Source: Solirubrobacteraceae bacterium (GTDB lineage: Bacteria; Actinomycetota; Thermoleophilia; Solirubrobacterales; Solirubrobacteraceae). Taken from it: a stretch of DNA of 7,101 nucleotides. Within the stretch, counting starts at the first letter, position 1. Each line of letters begins with the position of its first letter. Below, in pieces: positions 1 to 5,152 of this stretch. The position numbers and the translations under genes were made by a program. A model generated the notes under the pieces. It searched no databases, had not been told where the DNA came from, and saw only the letters and a list, made by a program, of their open reading frames with translations. The stretch is taken from contig JAEMSV010000092.1 in NCBI GenBank assembly GCA_016462625.1, forward strand, positions 2,274 to 9,374, read 5' to 3'.

Positions 1-1367
1 CAGACGGCGCGGTACCGCTCGATCGCGCGGCGGCGCTCCTCGGCGTGGTCGACGATCGGCGCCGGGTAGTCGTGATCGATGACGCAGCCGGCAGCGCGCT
101 GCTCCCGCTCGGTCATCGCCCACGGCTCGGCGAGGTGCGCGATCGGCACGTCGCCCAGCTCGGGGACCCAGCGCCGCACGTATGTGCCGTCGGGGTCGAA
201 CCGCCGCTGTTGCAGCGCCGGGTTGAAGATGCGGCGGAAGTACGGAGCCGGGTCGACGCCGGTCGACGCGATCCACTGCCAGTTGCCCACGTTCTGCGCC
301 GGCTCGCCGTCGACGAGCAGGAGCGCGAAGTGCCGCTCGCCCAGCCGCCAGTCGAGGTGGAGATCCTTCGTCAGGAACGAGCCGACGAGCATGCGCGCGC
401 GGTTGTGCATCCAGCCGGTCTCCGCGAGCTGCCGCATGGCTGCGTCGATGACGGGGAACCCGGTCTCGCCGCGCCGCCACGCGGTGTACGCCTCCGGGTC
501 GTCGTGCCAGTCCAGGTCGCGGTAGCGGGCCTGGAATTCGCGGTGCAGCGTCTCCGGATGGGCGAGCAGCACCGAGGCGAAGAAGTCACGCCACGCGAGC
601 TGGCGGACCCAGGCCTCAGCGCCCGCAGTTCCGCGGCGCACGGCCCGCTGCTCGCACTCGCGCGCGGACACGCAGCCCCAGCGCAGGTAGGGCGAGAGGA
701 CGGACGTGCCGCCGGCCAGGGTGTCGTGCGCATCGGCGTAGCGGTCGATCGGGCCGGAGAGCCAGCGGCGCAGTGCTTCACGGGCAGCGCGTTCCCCGGG
801 CGCGATCGCCGTCGGCCGGGCCTCCGGCAGGTCACCGCGGTCGAGGCCGCGTGGCAACGGCGCGAGCGCACGCGGAGCGCCGTGGACCGCGCGGGCGGGC
901 AGCTGCTGCCACGCGCGCCAGTAGGGCGTGAAGACGACGAACGGCTCGCCGTCGGCGCGCCGGACCTTCGACACGTCGCGCACGTACGTACCCGGGCACG
1001 GGACCGGCTCGACGCCGGCGTCGCGAAGCGCCTCGGTGACGCGTCGGTCCCGGGCGCGGGCGTAGGGCGCGACGTCCGTGGTCCACAAGACGGCCGTGGC
1101 CTCGATCTCCCGGGCGAGCTCTGCCAGCGCCCGCTCGGGGTCGCCGCGCCGGACGACCAGCCCGGCGCCGCGCTCACCCAGCTCCTCGTCGAGCGCCCGC
1201 AGGCAGCCGAGCAGGAACGCGGTGCGCGGCTCGGAGACCGTGAGCAGCGCGTCGTCGAAGACGTATACGGGCACCACCACGTCGAACTCCGCGTGCGCAT
1301 GTTGCAGCGCCGGATGGTCGTGGACGCGGAGGTCCCGGCGGAGCCAAAGCAGGCAGGTCGACGGCAT
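1..1367 (-). CDS. phr: Deoxyribodipyrimidine photolyase, class I (3' end cut by window)
   Basis: This flavoenzyme uses blue light to split cyclobutane pyrimidine dimers in DNA. The minus-strand frame stays open from ATG at 1367 to the window edge (455 codons); the last two bases, TG, could begin a TGA stop, and class I enzymes are about 450-480 residues, so almost nothing is missing. The N-terminus (LLWLRRDLRVHDHPAL, 6-21) is the antenna-domain start. The FAD domain shows TSVLSPYL (221-228), QLAWRDFF (256-263), TGWMHNRARM (317-326) and NVGNWQW (359-365). Aligned by eye to E. coli PhrB at a constant offset of 19, the electron-transfer tryptophan triad is intact (W287, W340, W363), and the residue facing flavin N5 is N359, as in photolyases rather than plant cryptochromes. 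The antenna cofactor cannot be told from sequence alone. It is divergent from the LON-domain gene. The chosen ATG puts the conserved LWLRRDLR motif at its usual place. Confidence 0.95.
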   Translation of the reverse strand, partial: MPSTCLLWLRRDLRVHDHPALQHAHAEFDVVVPVYVFDDALLTVSEPRTAFLLGCLRALDEELGERGAGLVVRRGDPERALAELAREIEATAVLWTTDVAPYARARDRRVTEALRDAGVEPVPCPGTYVRDVSKVRRADGEPFVVFTPYWRAWQQLPARAVHGAPRALAPLPRGLDRGDLPEARPTAIAPGERAAREALRRWLSGPIDRYADAHDTLAGGTSVLSPYLRWGCVSARECEQRAVRRGTAGAEAWVRQLAWRDFFASVLLAHPETLHREFQARYRDLDWHDDPEAYTAWRRGETGFPVIDAAMRQLAETGWMHNRARMLVGSFLTKDLHLDWRLGERHFALLLVDGEPAQNVGNWQWIASTGVDPAPYFRRIFNPALQQRRFDPDGTYVRRWVPELGDVPIAHLAEPWAMTEREQRAAGCVIDHDYPAPIVDHAEERRRAIERYRAV

Positions 1368-1395
1368 GCCAGGGAGTACGGACGACGAGCCTGCC

Positions 1396-1401
1396 TAGAC
1401 T
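1396..1401 (+). promoter_or_regulatory. -10-like hexamer of the LON-domain gene
   Basis: TAGACT fits the actinobacterial -10 pattern TANNNT and ends 10 nt before the ATG at 1412, so transcription would begin about 3 nt before or at the start codon. No purine-rich ribosome site lies between, and no clear -35 is visible. The same hexamer precedes the EamA gene on the other strand. The whole divergent gap to the photolyase start is 44 bp, so the two promoters must overlap. Confidence 0.5.
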
Positions 1402-1411
1402 CATCCGACGC

Positions 1412-2038
1412 ATGGCCGACCGCCTCGTTCGAGACTTCCCCCTCTTCCCGCTCGACCTCGTCGCGCTCCCGCACGAACAGATCCCGCTGCACATCTTCGA
1501 GGATCGCTACCGCACGATGATCGCGGAGTGCCTGGAGCGCGGGAGCGAGTTCGGGATCGTCTGGCTCGACGACGAGCAGCTGCGTGAGATCGGGTGCGCG
1601 TGCAAGGTCGAGGAGGTCCTGGAGCAGATGGAGGACGGGCGGATGAACATCCTCGTCCGCGGCACCCAGCCCTTCCGCATCGTCACCCGCCAGGACGAGT
1701 TCCCGTACCCCGCGGGCACAATCGAGCTCCTGTGCTCCGTCGAGGAGGATCCCGACATCGAGCTGACCGAGCGCGCACAGGAGGCGTACGCCGAGCTGGT
1801 GCGCCAGGCCACCGACGACGATCCGGACCCTGAGCGGATCGCGGGCTTGGACTCCTACGGGATGGCCGCCACCGTCGACTTCGGCCTCGAGGCCAAGCAG
1901 AGCCTGCTGGACCTGCGCAGCGAGAACGCGCGGCTGAAGCTGGTCACGCGGCTGTTCCTGGCCGCGACGAAGCGGCTGGACTTCATCGAGCGCGCACAGG
2001 CGCGGGCTCGGTCGAACGGGAAGGTCCGCTTCGGCTGA
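1412..2038 (+). CDS. LON substrate-binding domain protein (Lon N-terminal-like, no protease)
   Basis: The 208-residue protein is a stand-alone version of the N-terminal domain of Lon protease (PF02190-type). It starts with the family signature FPLFPLDLVALPHEQIPLHI (9-28) followed by FEDRYRTMI, and continues with GCACKVEEVLEQMEDGRMNI (61-80) and LVRGTQPFRIV, the beta-rich core of the domain. The second half (115-200) is acidic then helical, like the bundle that follows this domain. There is no AAA+ module and no Ser-Lys protease domain, so it is not a protease; in Lon this domain recognises substrates, and the role of the free form is not established. C62 and C64 form a CxC pair. The start has no Shine-Dalgarno but a TAGACT hexamer 10 nt upstream. 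Its 3' end overlaps the convergent EamA gene by 56 bp. Family is clear, function unknown. Confidence 0.9.
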   Translation: MADRLVRDFPLFPLDLVALPHEQIPLHIFEDRYRTMIAECLERGSEFGIVWLDDEQLREIGCACKVEEVLEQMEDGRMNILVRGTQPFRIVTRQDEFPYPAGTIELLCSVEEDPDIELTERAQEAYAELVRQATDDDPDPERIAGLDSYGMAATVDFGLEAKQSLLDLRSENARLKLVTRLFLAATKRLDFIERAQARARSNGKVRFG

Positions 2039-2891
2039 CCCCGCCGGCGGCCAGCCAGGAGCCGCTGACGATGAGGACCATGCCGATGATCGCCCCCGCG
2101 GTGACCGGCTCGTCGAGGATGAGGGCGCCGTAGGCCACGGCGAACACGGGGGCGATGTAGGTCACCAGCACCGCGCGGGCGGCCCCGGCCTCGTTGATCA
2201 GCCGGTAGAACATCGCGAACGCGATCCCGGTGCCGCCCATGCCGAGCACCAGCAGCGAGGCGACGGTGTCGAGTCCGGGCGCGTGGTCGGGCATCGTGGC
2301 GAGCGCGAGCGGGAGGGTCAGCGCCGCGCTGACGAGCATCGTTCCCGAGGCGGTCGCCGCGGGAGGCACGTCGATGAGGTGCGCCCGCAGATAGAAGCCG
2401 CCGATCGCGTAGCCGAGGCTCGCCAGGACCACCATGAGCCCGCCGATGATCGCGGCGCTGTCGCCGTGCAGGTCCAGGCCGAAGAGCAGGACGATCCCCA
2501 CCATTCCCGCAAAGAGGCCCACGAGCCCGAGACCGCGCGTGCGCTCGCTCGGGTCGAGCTTGAGCGCGAGCAGCGCGGTGAACAGCGGCACCGACGCCAC
2601 CAGGATCCCCGCAAGGCCCGAGGCGATCTCCTGCTCGCCGGCGGCGATCAGCACGAACGGGACCGCGACCTGGACGATCGCGAGCACGATGACCGGCCGC
2701 CAGCGCCCGCGCAGGGCTCCGAGCTGTCCACGGTGTGTCGCGAGCGCGACGAGAACGGCGGCGCCGAGCGCGCAGCGGGAGAAGACGACCCAGCCGACCG
2801 AGAGGTCCTCGAGCGCGACCTTGATGAAGAGGTAGGACGAGCCCCAGATCGCCGCGACGGCCAGCAGGGTGCCCCAGGACCGGCGGGACAT
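1983..2891 (-). CDS. EamA/DMT-superfamily transporter (RhaT-like permease)
   Basis: This 302-residue inner-membrane protein belongs to the drug/metabolite transporter superfamily, made of two EamA repeats of five helices. Hydrophobic segments lie at about 7-25, 32-52, 65-84, 90-112, 119-137, 146-166, 178-200, 207-229, 236-258 and 263-282. Diagnostic stretches are WGSSYLFIKVAL (16-27), ILVASVPLFTALLALKLDP near the end of repeat 1, and TYIAPVFAVAYGALILDEP (244-262) in repeat 2. Members export amino acids, metabolites or drugs; the substrate cannot be predicted here. The frame is open upstream to 3299, but the ATG at 2891 places the first helix at residue 7, as is normal, and has a TAGACT hexamer 7 nt ahead. 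The C-terminal polar tail (285-302) is encoded in the 56-bp overlap with the LON-domain gene. Confidence 0.93.
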   Translation of the reverse strand: MSRRSWGTLLAVAAIWGSSYLFIKVALEDLSVGWVVFSRCALGAAVLVALATHRGQLGALRGRWRPVIVLAIVQVAVPFVLIAAGEQEIASGLAGILVASVPLFTALLALKLDPSERTRGLGLVGLFAGMVGIVLLFGLDLHGDSAAIIGGLMVVLASLGYAIGGFYLRAHLIDVPPAATASGTMLVSAALTLPLALATMPDHAPGLDTVASLLVLGMGGTGIAFAMFYRLINEAGAARAVLVTYIAPVFAVAYGALILDEPVTAGAIIGMVLIVSGSWLAAGGVSRSGPSRSTEPAPVRAR

Positions 2892-2898
2892 CGGGCCG

Positions 2899-2904
2899 AG
2901 TCTA
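2899..2904 (-). promoter_or_regulatory. -10-like hexamer of the EamA gene, leaderless spacing
   Basis: On the minus strand TAGACT is followed by 7 nt and then the ATG at 2891. With the usual 6-8 nt from the -10 box to the first transcribed base, the mRNA would begin at the A of ATG. No Shine-Dalgarno is present and no -35 box with good spacing is clear; a TTGAGC at 2932-2927 lies too far away (22 nt). Confidence 0.55.
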
Positions 2905-2951
2905 GGCCGGACGAAGGTTCGAGCCCGCTCAAGCCGTTCCTTCCACCAGCC

Positions 2952-2957
2952 GAAACT
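2952..2957 (+). promoter_or_regulatory. Possible weak -10 element of the secreted propeller gene
   Basis: GAAACT sits 7 nt before the ATG at 2965, the same spacing as the better hexamers in this window, and keeps the A at position 2 and T at position 6 of TANNNT but has G for the first T. There is no Shine-Dalgarno. The call rests mainly on spacing and is weak. Confidence 0.25.
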
Positions 2958-2964
2958 CCCGCTT

Positions 2965-4677
2965 ATGGGGAACCGGTTCTGGGGAGGGCTGGGACTGGCC
3001 GCCGCGGTCGTGGTCCTCGTCCCCCCGAGCGTTGCGCATGCCACCCCCGCATGGGTCACGAACCTGTCGGGGAGCACGCTTCTCCCCATCGAGAGCGCCG
3101 GGATCGCGGGCAGCCCGCTCGCCGCGGATCCCTCCGACGGGATCGCGATCACGCCCGACGGGCGGACCGCGTACCTGGCGAGCACCGCGTCCGACCATGT
3201 CACGCCGGTCGACCTCGTGGCCCGGACCGCGGGCGCGCCGATCGCGCTTCCGCCCGGCTCCGGCCCGTTCAACCTGGCCGTCACGCCTGATGGCGACACC
3301 GTCTACGTCGTCGACGAGCCGAGGAACGCGATCTCCAGGATCGATACCGCGACGAACACCGTCAGCTCGACGATCGCGGTCGGCACCGGCCCGCGGGACG
3401 TGGCAATCACGCCCGACGGCACCATCGCCTGGGTGACGAGCAACGGCGACGACACGCTCGTGCCGATCACGGTCGCGACCGGCGCGGTGGGAACGCCGAT
3501 CCCGGTCTCGGACGGGCCCGGCGCCGTCGCGATCACCCCCGACGGCGCGACGCTGCTCGTGACGCGCTTCGCCGACAACACCGTCGTCCCGGTCGACACG
3601 TCCAGCGGCGCCGTGGGCACGCCGATCGTGCTCGGCTCCCTGCCCATCGACATCACGATCTCCGGCGACGGCGAGACCGCCTACGTCGCCCACCCGTACA
3701 ACAACACGGTGACGCCGATCGACGTCGCCACGCGCGCGGCAGGCGCACCGATCACCGTGGGGGCGAGCCCGGTCGCGGTCGCGGTGAACCCAAACGGCGA
3801 GACCGTCTACGCGGCGAACCTGGGCGACGACACGCTCACCCCGATCAACGCGGACACGCACGTGGCTGGGTCGCCGATCGCGGCGAGCGAGCCCAGCGGT
3901 GTCGCCTTCGTCCCCGCCCAGGCGCCGGCCGCCGCGTTCTCGGCCGATCCCGCCGTCGCAGGCTCGGCGACGCGCTTCGATGGCTCGTCCTCGTCAGACC
4001 CCGACGGGGCCGTCGCCCGGTACGCCTGGGACTTCGGCGACGGGCAGAGCGGCGCCGGAGCGAAGCCGACCCACACCTATGCGGGCGCCGGCACCTACAC
4101 CGTGAAGCTGACCGTCACCGACGACGACGGCTGCTCGACCGCGCGGATCTTCACCGGCCAGACGATGTCGTGCAACGGCGGGTCGTCGGCGCGCGTGACG
4201 AAGCAGGTGACCGTGCCCGCGGCGCCCACGGACTCCCCCTCCACGCCGGCACCGGCGCCGCCGGCCGAGGCGCCACCGAAGCGCCCGGCGTTCACGCCGT
4301 GGAAGGCGATCCAGCAGGCCCGGGTCGCGTCCCGTTGCGTGCGTCCGCGGCGCGACGGCCGGGCCCGGGTGCGGATGCACCTGCGCCTCGCGCGGGTCGC
4401 CCCCGTCCACGTTCGGTTCGACCGCGCCCTCGGCGCAGCGGTGACCCACCGCTGCCCGAAGCCCAAGCCGGGCCGGCGGACCCGCGGCCGATACCGCCAG
4501 GTGCAGGTCCGCGAGCGCGTTGCCACACGGGCGGCCACCGCCGCCTCGGCGGGGACGCGGGTGCTCGCCCTCGACCCCGATCTGCCGCCCGGCCTCTACC
4601 GGATCACGGTTCGGGTCCACAGAGCGAGCGGCGGCCTGTCGCGGCCGACGCGGCGGTTCGTGCGGGTGCTCGGCTGA
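2965..4677 (+). CDS. Secreted YVTN beta-propeller / PKD-domain protein with Arg-rich C-terminal domain
   Basis: The 570-residue exported protein has no recognised catalytic motif. Residues 1-26 form a signal peptide (R4, hydrophobic 9-19, AHA before the likely cut at 26/27). Residues 28-318 are YVTN-type propeller repeats; each blade carries xITPDGxTxYV, with the motif glycine at 66, 110, 152, 194, 236 and 278, i.e. about 42 residues apart. Residues 320-389 are a PKD domain (WDFGDG at 355-360, THTYAGAGTYTVKLTV at 369-384). A Cys pair (C390, C403), a Pro/Ala linker (417-445) and an Arg-rich domain with C458, C497 and the ending LPPGLYRITVRV follow. I recall similar PKD and C-terminal domains in Thermoleophilia surface proteins, not checked. 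There is no LPXTG or C-terminal helix. It probably works outside the membrane, as a binding or structural protein. An in-frame ATG at 2869 was not used because it would bury the signal peptide and overlap the EamA start. Confidence 0.9.
   Translation: MGNRFWGGLGLAAAVVVLVPPSVAHATPAWVTNLSGSTLLPIESAGIAGSPLAADPSDGIAITPDGRTAYLASTASDHVTPVDLVARTAGAPIALPPGSGPFNLAVTPDGDTVYVVDEPRNAISRIDTATNTVSSTIAVGTGPRDVAITPDGTIAWVTSNGDDTLVPITVATGAVGTPIPVSDGPGAVAITPDGATLLVTRFADNTVVPVDTSSGAVGTPIVLGSLPIDITISGDGETAYVAHPYNNTVTPIDVATRAAGAPITVGASPVAVAVNPNGETVYAANLGDDTLTPINADTHVAGSPIAASEPSGVAFVPAQAPAAAFSADPAVAGSATRFDGSSSSDPDGAVARYAWDFGDGQSGAGAKPTHTYAGAGTYTVKLTVTDDDGCSTARIFTGQTMSCNGGSSARVTKQVTVPAAPTDSPSTPAPAPPAEAPPKRPAFTPWKAIQQARVASRCVRPRRDGRARVRMHLRLARVAPVHVRFDRALGAAVTHRCPKPKPGRRTRGRYRQVQVRERVATRAATAASAGTRVLALDPDLPPGLYRITVRVHRASGGLSRPTRRFVRVLG
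3049..3918 (+). repeat. YVTN/NHL-like propeller repeats, six full units plus a split seventh
   Basis: Repeat units within the secreted protein begin near 3136, 3268, 3394, 3520, 3646 and 3772, about 126 bp apart (the first is six bases longer). Each codes for a version of VAITPDGxTxYV...NTVTPIDxATxAxGxPI. The stretch after the sixth unit (SGVAFVP, residues 311-317) supplies only the first strand of a blade, and residues 28-57 near the N-terminus (AWVTNLSGSTLLPI, then GSPL) supply the remaining strands. Together they make a seventh blade, the usual Velcro closure. Some DNA identity persists at the PDG core (for example around 3144, 3405 and 3529), but the units have clearly diverged. Confidence 0.85.
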
Positions 4678-4678
4678 C

Positions 4679-4737
4679 CAGATCGTCCTGACTGTTTGCC
4701 TCATATGTGACCCACTTCGTCAGTCAGATCTTCCTGA
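4679..4737. repeat. Pair of 13-bp direct repeats in the intergenic control region
   Basis: CAGATCGTCCTGA (4679-4691) and CAGATCTTCCTGA (4725-4737) match at 12 of 13 positions, 46 bp apart start to start (a little over four helical turns). The second copy ends 2 bp before the -10 element of the small membrane protein gene. Five TGAC/GTCA half-sites also lie here (4675, 4689, 4708, 4719 and 4723), giving nested inverted repeats: CTGACTG 4688-4694 with CAGTCAG 4721-4727, and TGAC 4708-4711 with GTCA 4719-4722. This region is about 50% GC (36 of 72 bases in 4681-4752), well below its surroundings. It looks like an operator region; the regulator is unknown. Confidence 0.5.
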
Positions 4738-4739
4738 TC

Positions 4740-4745
4740 TAAGAT
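4740..4745 (+). promoter_or_regulatory. -10 element of the small membrane protein gene, leaderless spacing
   Basis: TAAGAT is a good TANNNT match and ends 7 nt before the ATG at 4753, so the transcript would start at the initiation codon. There is no Shine-Dalgarno. A poor -35 candidate, TTCGTC at 4716-4721, lies 18 bp upstream and inside the inverted repeats. Two AGATCT palindromes (4726-4731 and 4742-4747) flank and overlap the hexamer. Confidence 0.6.
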
Positions 4746-4752
4746 CTCGCCC

Positions 4753-5139
4753 ATGCGGCACTCCGTTCGCGACGCGACCCTGACCATCGCCGGGCTCGGC
4801 TGGTGGATCGCGATGCTCATCCAGTGGTTCGGCCCTGACGACGGACCGGTCCACACGATCGGCCTCGTCTTCGGCGTGCTCTGCATCACCGCACTCGTGG
4901 TCTGGCTCGTGGGATGGATCGTCGCGCGCGTGCACCGCGACCCCACCGCGCTCATCGACGCCCGCGTCGTCCTCGGACTCGGCGCGTTTGCCGCACTCGG
5001 AGCGGGCGCGCTCATCGGCTGGCTGACCGGCAGCGGCGCCACCGGTTGGGCGGTCGCGGGCGTCGGCTTCGCCGGAGCGCTCTACGCCTACGTCCGCGTC
5101 GCGCAAGCCGCGGGGAGGCGGAACGCGGACGGCGTGTAG
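4753..5139 (+). CDS. Small four-helix membrane protein, unknown function
   Basis: I do not recognise a named family in this 128-residue protein. It has about four hydrophobic segments: 8-26 (contains GLGWWIAMLIQW), 35-58 (IGLVFGVLCITALVVWLVGW), 70-92 (Gly/Ala-rich, with GLGAFAALGAGALIGWL) and 96-116. Short charged stretches separate them (FGPDDGP after helix 1, ARVHRDPTALIDAR between helices 2 and 3), and the C-terminal tail is basic (GRRNADGV). It has no catalytic motif and no cleavable signal peptide. The start ATG has a strong -10 element 7 nt ahead, which supports it. The gene stands alone on its strand, behind a repeat-rich region that may hold operators, so it may be regulated. Its stop codon abuts that of the convergent GGT-family gene. 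Confidence 0.75.
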   Translation: MRHSVRDATLTIAGLGWWIAMLIQWFGPDDGPVHTIGLVFGVLCITALVVWLVGWIVARVHRDPTALIDARVVLGLGAFAALGAGALIGWLTGSGATGWAVAGVGFAGALYAYVRVAQAAGRRNADGV

Positions 5140-5152
5140 CTACGCCACCGCG
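5124..5152. terminator. Imperfect hairpin over two abutting convergent stop codons
   Basis: Bases 5131-5135 (GGCGT) pair with 5142-5146 (ACGCC) around a six-base loop. After a 2x1 internal loop, 5124-5128 (CGCGG) pair with 5148-5152 (CCGCG). This gives ten base pairs, mostly G-C. It lies over the plus-strand stop TAG (5137-5139) and the minus-strand stop TAG (5142-5140) and could serve both genes as a two-way terminator. There is no T-tract on either side, and hairpins of this size are common by chance at this GC content. Confidence 0.35.

Noticed and set aside
45..1520. Long plus-strand open frame (491 codons) and other long frames opposite the photolyase
   Set aside because: It is a shadow of GC-rich codon use. 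The translation is Arg/Ala/Gly-rich with no family motif, while the minus-strand frame encodes a complete photolyase with all key residues.
2033..2056. GGCTG/CAGCC hairpin at the LON-domain stop as a terminator
   Set aside because: It needs a five-base bulge to reach eight pairs, has no T-tract and lies inside the EamA coding region; such pairings are frequent at this GC content.
2869..2964. In-frame upstream ATG that would add 32 residues to the propeller protein
   Set aside because: It would bury the signal peptide and overlap the EamA start. The ATG at 2965 directly starts a standard signal peptide.
2283..3290. 335-codon plus-strand open frame across the EamA gene
   Set aside because: Its translation is charged and low in complexity, and it spans the antisense of a clear ten-helix transporter, the divergent promoter gap and the start of the propeller gene.
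2892..3299. Upstream extension of the EamA frame to 438 codons
   Set aside because: The extension runs antisense through the propeller gene's signal peptide and first blades and has no transporter-like features. Family length fits the start at 2891.
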